Position numbers and translations under genes: made by a program
The notes under the pieces: generated by a model
Told to the model about the DNA's origin: nothing
The model's database searches: none
What the model saw: only the letters and a program-made list of their open reading frames with translations
In this document: one piece after another, positions 9,301 through 20,568 of the stretch
Numbering within the stretch: the stretch's first letter is position 1
How the letters are laid out: every line of letters begins with the position of its first letter
Assembly (NCBI GenBank): GCA_008000375.1
Contig: SMOI01000003.1
Location: forward strand, 51,692-86,676
Reading direction: 5' to 3'
DNA from: Poteriospumella lacustris
Taxonomy: Eukaryota; Sar; Chrysophyceae; Chromulinales; Dinobryaceae
Length of the DNA stretch: 34,985 nt

Positions 9301-12300
9301 CACGATGACGACAGCAGTTTTGCCTTAACGAATCCGACGATGAGCATTTTCAACCCTGGAGCCTCGTTGGAGATGTCAACGACGTCAGCCTCACGGTTTG
9401 GAATGTCTCAACCATCGATGCCAAAGTCGATGGACATTGGCATCACGAATCCATCGCTCCTGCTCGAAGACGATTCGTACTGGTTGTCACGTACGTTCAA
9501 AGCGCGGACCGAAGATACCAAACGTCGCTATCGGATCCGGAAACTTGTGAAATTACGGGATTATTACTATAAACAACGGCGAGGCAAGTTGTACGCCCTG
9601 TTTCAAGATGCCAAAACGGAATTTCTCTTGGAGAAAGAAGACTTTTTGGAAGATGTCCACGATTACCTCGAGCCGCTGTTGAAGTACATCGACGATATGC
9701 TGGAAGTCGTTCGTCCGGAGATGTTGAAGTTCAAGATTCAATTGGCGTACGCTTTGAAATTGGTGATAGCCTTCTCGTATCAGGCGTTGAAAGAAGCGCA
9801 AAGGAAACATCAGGGGCTACAGCAACTGCTTCCGGTTCCTACGTCGTATCTACCGAAGCGATTGATCGACGATACGAGTGCGGCAACTTCCCATCCTCCA
9901 GCACTCACCAGTGGTGGTGCTGCTGCAGATACCCGCGAGGGTGGTGTTCGGCAATCAACGGAGGACGAAAAAGACAACGACGACGATGTTCGTACTGAAG
10001 TCCGAGCTTGCTTAGCGGATATGATGGCGGCGGTGGAGAGTCGACATGCGGCGGTGCCCGTGGCTTCCAGTACAACGTCGCCATTGGCAATACCAACGAA
10101 TCCGTCAGAGCTCCATGGGCCTTCCGTTGCTTCTCCTGCGGTGAAATCCGATGAGGGAGCGGTTTCTGACGTTGCCCCAGCGGTTGGCGTCTCAGCGCCT
10201 CTTCAAGGAGGTGGATCGCCCAACACCGACGAAGCGAAACACCAAGGCGATAAAGAAGAAAACGGTGTAAAGGAGGAGGCCGCCAATGAGGAAAAACCGG
10301 AGAATGACGAGGAGGAAGAAGAGGAGGAAGAAGAGGAGGAAGAAGGGGAGGAGGAGGAGGAAGAAGAACAAGCAACTTCCTCTCGAGGCGATCTGAGCAG
10401 CAAACGCTCTTCAGAACGTGGTGATGACGAGCCCGTTGGTGAGGAGGAAGAAGACAACGAGGATGAGGAGGATGCGCCACCTGTTGAAGGCGACAGTGAC
10501 CGTGGTAGCAGTCGTAAGAGCAACAATGATGGTGGTGACGTTGGGGACGAGGGCACGGGAGACAACGCTGGCGGCGAGGTGGAAGACGGCGAAGACGGAG
10601 GCGAAGACGAAGAGGAGGACGGAGAGGACGAGGAGAACGGCGACGAGGAGGAAGAAGAGGAGGGAGACGAGGAGGAGGAGGAAGAGGGCGAGGGAGATGG
10701 AGAGGAGAAAGGCGACCAAAGCGAAGCGAATGATGGCGAAGAAGATGTTGACAAGACCGCGCCCGATCGTTTGAAAGATACTTCGGATGTGAAACAGCCA
10801 TCATCCGGAAATCAATCTCCGCAGGCATCTCCTCCATCTCCTTCATCGCCTGCCTCCTCGTCCATGAAAGCTACTTCACCAGGATCATCGGGACGCTTCG
10901 GTCGTACACGTGAGCGTTACCAAGTCCGAAACCTCCTTCATCCCGCGAAGTATTCACCGACGGAACGTATCGCATTGGTCACGGAGATTGTGACAAAAGA
11001 ATACGCCACCATTCAAGAGGAAATCCCTGCACAACATGATCATACGTTGACAGATGATCATAGTGGTGCCTCCGCCGCTGCCAACGACGCCGCTCTTCCA
11101 GCTGCGGTCATTTCACCACACGACGCGGCTCATGAACGCACGATGAGTCGCATTCGCAAGTTAAACGCCTTTGATGCTGAAGTCATCGATTGCATGGAGG
11201 CCTTGCTATTGAGCGTGGAAGAGACGGTGCTTCGTGCACCGTCGGAGACCTCTCTCCAGGACCAGGGGCACGACGCCGCAGCTGACGATAAACGATGGAA
11301 GAAAATGACGTTCGGCAGTGAAATCACCGTCGTGATTCAAATTCGCCCCGAACAACGTCAACTCGTCGAAGGGTTGGCCGAGTTACGCTCGGAAGATGTC
11401 GCGTATTTCTTACAACAACAGTGTCAAGACCCCTTCTCAGTCTTGAATCAAGGTACTCTGACCCAGCATATAGTGGATGTCTCGTTCAAACCCATGTTTC
11501 GTATGATCAACGCTGTTTCCCCATGGTCAACCTATTGGATTCAACGTATTCATCCATCGTTTTTCAATTATACCGCGACCAAACGGTATGATTTGAAGAC
11601 CGGAAAGACCATCAAACCACCGAAAGAAGTTCGGTTTGCTGCCGATGGCACCACCACCAACATCAACAAGGACATCAAAGTCGTCAACCCCTTGGAAACC
11701 CTCGATGAGCGTAGCAAGGAAGCCTTCATGGCCTTGAATAAGAAACCGGTCTTGTTACCACCGGGTGAACGATTGAAACGGTATGAACATCAACCCGATG
11801 CACAAGCGCAAGTTGCGTCAGATGTCATTGATTTTGATGTCGATGAGTTCGGCAAAGAATTCAAAGAAAAGGGCGTGCAAATGTATCGTCCGAACATGGA
11901 AACCTTGACAGACAAAGACGTACGACGCTGTCAACGGGTCTATCAAGCGTTCAAAGATTTACATGACCAAGAAATGGCCCGTGGATTGGTGAACAATGGG
12001 TTGTTGCCGTCTCAGTACCAAGCGAAAAAGGATATGGAAACGGCATTCCGTATTTATCGGTCGGCACGCCAGAAAATGCAACAAAATCAACGTCGTCGAC
12101 AGAAAATGGGGTTGGAAATCGATGAGTTCGCGCCTCCGCCGTTGCATGTGACGAATATCAGCCAAGCGTTGTTTGATACCTGGGTCGAAGAAGTGAAAGA
12201 GGAAGATCGGATACGCTTGCAAGCGAAACGGGAGCAAAAGGAGAAAATGAAAGAAGCGTTGCAATTGGAAGCGGAATTGCGACGCGACATGGAGAAACGG

Positions 12301-15300
12301 AAATATTGGGTCTTGGAGAACTTTGTGCGCTTTTATGTGGACGGCAAACCACGTACGACATCCGCCGCCGCCACGGCCGCCACTCCAACCGCCTTGCGGT
12401 CATCATCAACGGCAGCGTCGCCCTTCAAGAACGAAGGCCATCATCCACGTTCGTCGAGTGCTGTTGCAGCTGCAGGCGAAAGAGGTGGAGGAGGAGGTGG
12501 AGTAGGTGGAGGTGGAGGAGGGTCGCCACCATCGGTGCCATTGCCACCGCTGTTGAAAGAACGTACGCCCACGGTACAATTTAATTTATCGGCCGACGAT
12601 AACGATTCGGCTGTGAGTTTTGGGAGCGCTCTACAGTACAGTGTGGACAGCTCTGCGGTGAGCGAAGGAGGAGGTGGTGAAGGCGGTGGTGATGATGATA
12701 TGGTCCCGATCAGTGTCGATTACCGCGTTCGATTGCCTACCCAGACCGAGGCCTATTATCGCTTCGTCCACGATGTCTTAGAACTCAATGCAGCCATTGC
12801 CAAGCAAATGGATCAAGTGGAGAAAGAACGTACCTTGCTCATGACCCATGCGCCCAAGGTCGACGATGGCGTCAACAAGTTATCGGACGAAGAGAAACGC
12901 ATCATCGCTCTCCACGACGCGGAAGTGGAGAAGAAGAAAGTGATTATTTCGGAAGAGAAACGTACCCGTCGTTTGTTTGGGCTGTTGGTGCGTTGGGAGA
13001 AAGCGTGTCATCAACCACCGCCCCCGTCGATCGTGTCCCCCGATGGACACAGTCAATCGTTGAGCAAACGCATCTTCTTTGCCGCAGGAGGCGCAGCATC
13101 ACCTGGTGTGGCAGCGGGAGGAATACATCGACCGCAAAGTCCCACCGTCGTCATGGGTACGCCACCGACGAAAGAGGCGCCATCGACGCCGGTGGACGGT
13201 GGACGAGCCGTCGCCTCGGGAGGAGACGGCCCAGCTGCAGACGGGGCCCTGAGCCCCACTGGCAACAGTACCGTGGCATCCACCGTGAGCGCTATCAGTC
13301 AGCCTACCGCTACCACTCCCGGTACTACGCCTGCGCCTGCTGCTGCTGCTACTCAGGCGATACCCAAAACACCTCAGACGACAGCCTCTACGACGGCTGG
13401 TGGCGGTGCCAGCAGCAAATCGTTAGCAGCGGAGACCGACGGCGGTGGTGACGAGGAGAACGATCGCAATCGTTCCGTGGCCAAGGCGGACATCGTGTCG
13501 TTCCTGGTGTACATTCTCGATTGCATGGAGAAGGGAGCCGGAGGCGTCGCATCGCTGTCGACGCCCTCAACACGCGGCAGTAGCCACCACCACCACCATC
13601 GGGGCGGCAAGTCTCGACAGCAGCAGTCACGTCAACAACGAGGAGGAGGAGGAGGAGGAGGCGCGAAGACCCCATCGAAAACGTCCCGTGGCACCGATGG
13701 TACCCCGTCGAGTCACGACGACCAGCACCAGCAGCTGCCTCCTTCCGAGTCAGCATCTCCTGCCACCGCTGTCACCACGCTGAAGACATCTTCGTCGATG
13801 CCAACGTTGCCGGGACCGCTACGATCCGCTCCAGCGATGGCGACCTCGACATTGGTTACGTCCGCCTCTGCACAACGTTTGACGTCCAAAACAGCGGATG
13901 GGACTCCTGGCACGACCGCTGGCGACGTCCACCAGCTCAGCAACAGCAACGCGGACCACGGCGACGGTGCTGAGGAGATCTTACCGGTCGTACACGTGAC
14001 GGAAGACCCGGAATTGGGTGCGATGTTTGATACGACGATCGGGAAGAACGTGTTGCCGACTGAGTCGGCTGCTTATCGTCCACCGTCGATGATGCTGCCG
14101 GAGGAGACGCCAGTAGGTCTCTCGCGAATGGTAGGTGGCGGTGGCGGTGGTGGCGGTGGGCTTAGTTCTCTGGCGGGGAGTCCCACCCGTCGTAGCGTTG
14201 GTGTACCTGTCACCTGGCAAATGACCGCGGAAGACTGGGAACTGGTACAGGGCATTCAATGGATCGCCGCCGTGCGTGAGCAGCTGCCATTGTTGGAGTG
14301 TTTACGGTACTTCCCCACGACGGATGTGCAACGAGTGACACGGGATGAACTGTCGCAATGGGCGGCGATCATGGTGCATATACAGCCGCTGTTTAGTCGC
14401 GCGGTGAGCAAGCTCAACGAGGAGAAGCTGCAGGCGGAACAAGCCCTGGGCATTAAGAGTGAGAAGCTGAGTCGCAATCGCAGCCGACGGTTCTCCTCGA
14501 CCGATGACGGCGACGACGACGACGATGTGGAAGGCGACGGCGGAGACGGTGGCGGGGGCGGTGGTGGTGGTCTGACGGGTGGTTCCACGCGGGCCAGTCG
14601 TCGTTTGCAAGCCGAAGAAGCGAAACGACGTGCGGAAGACGAACGATTGGAAGAGATTCGTCGTACGGCGGAGCGCGAGAAGGCTTGGTTCATGGCCCAC
14701 CCGCACAAATTTGTCCATCCGAAGGGGCAGAAGGATGCGCCGACGTTTTGTTTGATTTGTCGGGCGAAGGCGCATGAATATTGGTTGAAATGCCACGACG
14801 AAGCGGAGAAAACCCGCCTGGAAGGCATCGAAGACATCTTCAACGCGGCGATTGAGGCGAAAGAAGAAGGCTTCATCGATGTCATTGAACAAGAACAAGG
14901 CGCACAGCTCGAGACGACGGCCCAGTCGATGGTTGAGAAGGCGTTGATCCGGGAAGGTGTCGTGGACTTGCCTCCTGGCGACGACGACGATGGTGAGTCC
15001 CCCGAGGACCATGAACGACGTTTGATGCGGCTGTTGGAAGAACCCGCGGCACCGGATGCCCTGGCTGTGTGGGAAGCGAAAATGAAGAAAATCCGGGCGT
15101 ATTTGTGCCGCCAGAACGTGCCCCTGGTGGATCCACGTGGCAAAGCGTTGATCCCGAAGAAGCCACCGAAGAAACTCCGCGCCATTTCCGTGCGTCCCAC
15201 CACATCGTCGTCCAGCAATGCGAATCTCTTGGCCTCATCGACCAAGACAACAGCAGCTGTGACTCGTGACGGCGCAGAGGATTCGACGATGTTGGATCCC

Positions 15301-17922
15301 ACCGACCTGGACGCGGTCCGTGCGCACACGGCGCTGAAATTCCGTGTGTATCATCGGGATCCCGAGAGTCTGGAGAAGGCGATTTTCTTAGGCGCGTGTG
15401 ACTTCGCGGCGAAGGATTTGTTGGATCCTCCGAAGGGTTTTCGAACCTTCAAATTGAAACCCGAATCAGTCTCTGCGGGTGGAAGGGATGATGATGATCA
15501 AGTATCCTCGATGGTCGGCGGTTCGATCGCGTTGATGATTCGGTTGACGACACACACGCGGAAAGATGGTACCGAGCGCTACCATTGGCGGGTGACGTTG
15601 AAGAAGCTCTCGAAGCTACCGCAAGTGGACAAGCATCGATTGACGAATCCCTTTGTCGAGGTGTTTTGGCGCGGTGAAGCGGAACGGTACCAACGCCCCG
15701 CGTATATTGCCGCGTGGACCTTGGTCGCGCAAAGCAAAACGAAATATGAAACGATCGATGCGGAATTCAACGACCGCGAGTATCACGATCAATCGCTGTT
15801 TGAGCTGCCCCCGTTGTGGAGTGATTTGCCGATCCCGGGACGTGGGCGCAAAGAAACCGACGTCTGTGTCGATGGGGGTTACATCGCGAAGAACTGGCAG
15901 CCGTTGGTGGATGAACATCATCGAGCGATGCAAGAGGCTGCCGCCAAGTTGGCCGGTGGGGACGGGGCCACACGCGGTGGACGTGGCCTGCTGGCCACTG
16001 GTGGTGGCTTGGGGACGTCGTCGTTGGATGAAATTCGTCATTTCCGTCAACAACGGCAGTACAAGGAACTCTTGGCGCAAGAAGTGAAGATTGCGGTGGA
16101 AGCGGAACGGTATCTGTTGGCGTTGCAAGAGAAAGAACGATTGTTGATGGCGAAGGAAGAGCGGCTGCAACGGTGTCGCGATGACACGATCGAACAAGCG
16201 TTGTACGCGGAGGATTTGGCGGTCCAAGAACGTTACGCGATTGATTTCCAACGGTTGTTGGAATACGTCGTGGCGCCGTCGCCGTTGTTGGCGCGGTTAC
16301 GCTTCTTGATGGGCGAAGTGGACGTGCCCTCGGACAGCGACGAGGAGGACGACGACCAGGAGGACGAAGAAGAAGGATCATCGCTGGCTTCGTCGCCAAC
16401 GAAACGGAAACAGAAAAAGACACCGAAGAAGCACCAGCAGCAGAAACAGCGCAGCAGCAGTGGCGATGACGCCAGCGACGACAAGGACAAGGCCAAGGAC
16501 ACGGACACGGAACACGCGGCGGTCATCACCGATACGTTGTTGGCGTCGTTAACGGCGGTAGCGCGTCCGTATCCCAAACCGAAACATGCATCATCATCAT
16601 CCTCCCACGACGAAACGAGCAACGCGTCACCTTCCACGCCCCAGAAACAGCCAAACAATAACAATAACAACAACGGTACGGCGCATCCGATGCTGTCCCC
16701 CGGCAACACCACCGGCACGACCCGCCGTGTCGAAGGCACGGGCAGTATGCGTGTGCTCTGTGAAGATCCATCGACGGGCGATCTGTTGCGGGTGGTCGTC
16801 TTACCGGTCGTGGTGCCCAGTGACGAAGCCTCGGTGCAGCACCACGCGATGACATTGGCGGGGATGCGTCCGTGTGCCTTGACGCGCATCTTGGACGTCG
16901 CGGTGCACGACATTCGCTCGTACAATGCCCAGGGCTTCACCGCCGTACAAGAGCGTCATGCGGTCGTGATCATGGAATATGTAAACGGCCCCACGTTCGG
17001 ACGCCACCTCTTTGACCATTGGGACGGCGTCACGAATGCGATGTTGCGTCAGTGGCTGCTGACGATCGTGGAGGCCATGGCCTATCTGCACAGCGAAGGA
17101 CTGACGCACCGCAACCTCTCCCCCCGGGCGTTCATCGTCCAGATGCCGTCGAAGGATCAATTGGCCCGTGCGCAACAACAACAGCAGCAGCAACAGCAGC
17201 GACAGCAGCGACAGCGCACACAGTCCAGTCCAACGGCAGCAGCAACAGCAGCAGTAGCAGCGCCCCGTATGGCCTTGTCCAGTCGTGCCACGAGTGGCCG
17301 TGGGCATCCTCCCTCAATGGAGGCGAAGGCGACGCAGGACATTCGTATTCGTCTGCAGGAGTATTGGTTCTTGGAAAACCCGCGGTCCGCCACCACCGGT
17401 GGCAGCGGTGGCGGTGGCGGTGGCGGTGGCGGTGGACCAGCGTCGATGGCGCAAGGTCGTGGCGCCTGGGGTTGTTGGGCGACGGCGCCACCCGAAGTCA
17501 GGAACCCTGCGCTGTATCAACAACACGCCTATCAGCGATTGCAGCAGCAGCAGCAACAACAATACCTCGTGCAAACACGTCAATTGACCAGCGCCGCATC
17601 CACCACGACCTCGCCGATCAAACGGGCCATGGGCACCTCGTCGTCGTCGTTGATCACCTCGGCGGCACAACTGCCGTACATCACCGACAAATCCGATATC
17701 TTCGCCTTGGGCGTCTGCGTCTTCTTCTGGGTGACGAAGGGCACGCCCCTACCGATGGAACATTATCAACATGGCCACGTCGATGCCCTGGAACGGTTCT
17801 TGCCGTTGAAATGGCGCCCTTGGGTGATGATTGTGTTGCGGATGACGTTGTCGTTGAATCCGGGACGACGGGCCACGGCACAAGAATTGGTCACGTTTTT
17901 GGCGGGGCAAACGGGCAACTGA
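6340..17922 (+). CDS. Giant C2-like / coiled-coil / pseudokinase protein, four exons, about 3,780 aa
   Basis: Exons 6340-8136, 8216-8356, 8423-8512 and 8608-17922; introns are 79, 66 and 95 bp. The second donor could instead be 8345, removing four codons in frame. I do not recognise the family as a whole. In order: helical, charged N-terminal part to about residue 590; helical region with RRGKLYALFQDAKTEF (nt about 9570-9800); acidic Glu/Asp/Ser block (nt 10240-10760); Gly-, Ser-, His- and Gln-rich linkers (nt 12350-14170). A Cys/His cluster, FCLICRAKAHEYWLKCHDE, lies at nt 14749-14805. A C2-like region (nt 15328-15840) contains NPFVEVFWRG and KTKYETIDAEFND. A coiled coil follows at nt 16030-16260. 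The C-terminal kinase-like domain (nt 16740-17910) has HRNLSP where HRDLKP is expected. The protein is probably a large cytoskeletal or scaffolding factor; a ciliary role would fit the neighbourhood but is unproven. Confidence 0.85.
10240..10760 (+). repeat. GAR-triplet low-complexity tract encoding acidic block
   Basis: Purine-rich GAG/GAA/GAC triplets within the giant gene encode about 170 residues dominated by Glu and Asp with scattered Gly, Ser and Asn. The tract is interrupted by non-acidic spacers. The mixture of GAG and GAA codons suggests selection on the protein rather than recent slippage. Long open frames on the opposite strand here are a by-product of the repeat. Confidence 0.85.
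16740..17910 (+). other. Pseudokinase domain at the C-terminus of the giant protein
   Basis: Kinase-fold landmarks are present: a hinge-like VVIMEYVNGPTFG, AMAYLHSEGLTHRNLSP in the catalytic-loop position, APPEVRNP like the APE motif, SDIFALGVCVFFWVTKG like DxWSxG, and NPGRRATAQEL like the closing Arg motif. Catalytic parts are missing. There is no glycine-rich loop, LLRVVVLPV lacks the VAIK lysine, the HRD aspartate is Asn at about residue 3512, and the DFG position reads EYWFLENP. Poly-Gln and poly-Gly inserts interrupt the lobe (nt 17173-17250, 17400-17440, 17540-17565). A catalytically dead scaffold or allosteric domain is the best reading. Confidence 0.8.
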
Positions 17923-18633
17923 AAACGTGCGCGACCCCCACCGCCACCACGACCCCAACGACCCCAACGACCCGGACGAGTCCTTTCCCTGTACATGTAC
18001 ATAGACACTCGGGAGGGGGAGCACAGTCCCCTCCTCCACTGTAAATAGAAAAAGACCTTTGCCTATCGCAGTGTTCCGTTTTTGAGTCGACTTTACTTTA
18101 CACACACAGACGCACACGCACAGACGCACACACACTGCGCACGGTATAAGAAAGAGCAAACGAATGGTCGATGGACGATGGAGGATGGAGGATGGAGGAT
18201 GAAGGACGGGGGAAGGAACGCCTGCCGTCGTCGGTCGGGTCGGTCGGTCGGTGGCGCTGTCCAGGAGACACATCGGTGGGTAGCGAGCAGAGTGGGGCCG
18301 AGTGCTCAGCATATGAGGCGCCAGCAGGTGGTGATAGGATGGCAGGGGGGTGTGGGACTAGCAGACAGACAAAGAGGCGATGACACCATATGACGCAACG
18401 ACACGTTCTCTGCACAGGAGACGCGAAAGGTATTTATTTGTTTTTGTGTGTGTGTTTTGTTTTGTTTTTGTTGTTTATATCAATGCGGGGAGAGTGTGAA
18501 ACAATACGCGAAGGACGAAGAAGAAGAAAAAGGGGGCAGGGGGGAGAGGAAGAGGAGAAGGAAGAAGTGCGAAGCGGACACACCACACAAGGACACACAG
18601 ACGACGACACCGAACACGGACAGACGTGTACGC
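17923..18633. other. Convergent intergenic region, simple-repeat rich
   Basis: 711 bp between the stop codons of the giant gene and the PAK gene. It holds the two 3' UTRs and several short tandem repeats: CA/CAGA dinucleotides (18100-18135), a GGATGGA heptamer run (18170-18206), GGTC tetramers (18231-18253), a GT/T-rich stretch (18430-18478) and a purine-only GA-rich run (18508-18568). No coding frame with conserved character was seen. Confidence 0.6.
18100..18253. repeat. Clustered microsatellites (CA, GGATGGA, GGTC)
   Basis: Three different simple tandem repeats lie within about 150 bp in the convergent 3' flank: CACACACAGACGCACACGCA-type, GGATGGAGGATGGAGGAT-type and GGTCGGTCGGTCGG-type. 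They are read directly from the sequence. Confidence 0.8.
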
Positions 18634-20090
18634 TTACTTCTTGCCACCTTTCTTACGCAAGCATTGATCAGCGAAACTGGCGAATTGCTCCTCTGTACAC
18701 GCCGTTTGCAAGAAAGGATGCAACAACAATTGTTCGGCCGACGCACGTCGGTCCGGCGAGATTTGCAGACATTGCGCCAAGAAATGGTTGAACTCCGGCG
18801 ACCAGCGGTATTTCTTGTTGTTCAACGTCGGGGCCTTGTTCGTCGTGATCAGCAACAAGGCACGCAACGGTGGCTCATTCAACAGGGGAGGTTCCCCTTC
18901 CGCCATTTCAATCGCCGTGATACCCAAACTCCAAATGTCCACCTGTAGTACAGTCAGTGTACGTGTACAATAGACAAACGCAGCCCGTTAGACACCATTC
19001 GACACCGACACCGACACCGACACAGACACCGACACAAGAGAACGTACCTTCGAATCGTATTCTTGTCCACGAATCAATTCCGGTGCCATCCAATACGGTG
19101 TACCCACCACCGACGTACGTTTCAATTGTTCCGAAGTCAAATTGATGGCAAAGCCAAAGTCGGCGACCTTCACTTCCCCTTCGTAGTTGATCAACACGTT
19201 GTCGGATTTGATATCACGATGCAAACGATATTCACGATGCATGAACGCCAACGCCATCAAAATCGCTTGACAGACATACGCAATCATCGGTTCCGACATC
19301 GGTCGTTTCGTGTCACAACAATCGGTCAACGAGCCACCCACCATCAGCTCCAACACGATGCAAATTTCATCGGGCCCTTGGAAGGCTTCGATGAACTCGA
19401 CGATGTTGGGATGGCGACTCAACGATTGCAAGCCAATTTCATTGATCAATTCATTCATTTCATTGGCGGCGGCAATCTTCAAGGCGACTTTACGTCCCGT
19501 GCGACGGCACGTCGCACTGTACACGACACCCGAGGCGCCCTGACCCAGCTTCTTCAAGCCACCGTAGTAATCCTTGTATGATTCTTGACGGAGCAATTGT
19601 TCTCGATTGATTTTACGGGTAATGGACAAACGGGATGGCAATCGTGGAGGTTGTGGACCTTCCATATGGAACGTCAACACATCCAAGACGGCTTGAGGGT
19701 TACGATCCGTTTCTTCCTTCGTGATGCCGGATGCTTTCAAAATTTGACGCATCGGCGCAGGCAGACCCTAAACAAAAGAGGCAAAGCGATCATCATCCAG
19801 AATCTGTGTGCGAGATTCGGGATCGTAGTGGAGAAAAACTTACCGCGAAACCGGTGGACGAATGGGGATCCGCTTGCACATGGTGAGTGTGCTTGAAGTT
19901 ATACGGAGAGGAAATGTTGAATTCAGGTTCTGCTGGCTCCTCAGATTCGAATAGCCCCTTAATGGCATCAGTGACCTTTGCAAACACTGAACGTCTTTGT
20001 TGACGAGGATTCTGCAACAATTACAACTCAACGTGTGAGAAATAGGGTGGTACAGAGGAGCCGAAACATGTGAAATAATACCTCGGCCAT
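18634..20090 (-). CDS. PAK: p21-activated kinase (CRIB + STE20-type Ser/Thr kinase), four exons
   Basis: Exons on the minus strand: 20090-20082, 20011-19844, 19767-19048 and 18942-18634; introns are 70, 76 and 105 bp. The product is 401 aa. The first exon encodes only MAE. The CRIB motif that binds Cdc42/Rac GTP is at 37-61 ([13 protein letters not shown], then GFAGLP) and is split by the second intron. The kinase domain spans about 125-385: glycine loop GQGASG 134-139, Lys156 (VALK), HRD 242-244, DFG 262-264, GTPYWMAPE 281-289, then DIWSLGI after the third intron. All catalytic residues are present, so it should be active. At 401 aa it is short for a PAK: no proline-rich or PIX-binding region and little space before the CRIB motif. 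It ends in a basic KKGGKK tail. It probably relays Rho-GTPase signals to actin and polarity. Confidence 0.95.
19001..19036. repeat. GACACC hexamer repeat inside PAK intron 3
   Basis: About six copies of GACACC/GACACA lie in the 105-bp third intron of the PAK gene. Because the unit is six bases, retention would read as alternating Val-Ser until a stop, truncating the kinase after the APE motif. Confidence 0.85.
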
Positions 20091-20394
20091 GTTGATAAAT
20101 CTACTGCAATGCGGATGAATGAAATATTTTTTGTTCTCTTCAATGGAGTCTTCCGCTGTTCAATTTTGGGAAGTAACAAAGATTCAGGGTTTTGAGACTG
20201 CAAACCACAACTCTGTCAATATATTCTTCTATTGGTACGGTTGTGATCCAATTTCTTCCGTTCCTACCAAGCAATGTCAGTATCAGTGGACCTTTATTTT
20301 TTTTTCTATCCGACAGTTGGGTTTCCCAACATCCAAACCAAACAGTCAACGATATCTCATTCAATCAACAAGAGGGTCGGTCTCATTTTGCGTT

Positions 20395-20450
20395 CGCGCA
20401 GCAGCAGCAACCGGCGCAGCGGCGCAGCGGCGGCGCAGCGGCGGCGCAGC
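20395..20450. repeat. GCAGCA / GCGCAGCGG tandem repeat
   Basis: GCAGCAGCA runs into four to five imperfect copies of GGCGCAGCGGC, read directly. The tract is strongly GC-rich compared with the AT-rich flanks. Confidence 0.85.
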
Positions 20451-20518
20451 TACGCAAAGATGCCAAAGTTTCCAGACTTTGTGGGGTAATTAATCTAGTG
20501 TGCGTCACCCGCCGATTT

Positions 20519-20568
20519 CCCATGTCATGCCCCATATCCCATGTCCCATGCCCCATGTCCCATGTCCA
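20519..20568. repeat. CCCATGTC-type minisatellite
   Basis: About six imperfect copies of a 7-9 bp unit (CCCATGTC, CCCATGC, CCCATAT) in direct orientation, lying between the PAK start and the LRR gene stop. Confidence 0.85.

Noticed and set aside
9905-10846. Long open frames on the minus strand opposite the acidic tract
   Set aside because: They encode only Leu/Pro/Arg or Ser runs produced by reading the GAG/GAA repeat backwards, and the plus-strand frame is continuous.
14256-15329. 357-codon minus-strand frame inside the giant gene
   Set aside because: It is Ser/Arg/Pro-rich with no domain, opposite a continuous coding exon that includes the Cys/His cluster.
17019-18044. 341-codon plus-strand frame overlapping the pseudokinase region
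   Set aside because: It is out of frame with the giant gene, Arg/Pro/His-rich, and loses all kinase-like motifs; it is a shadow of the GC-rich coding frame.
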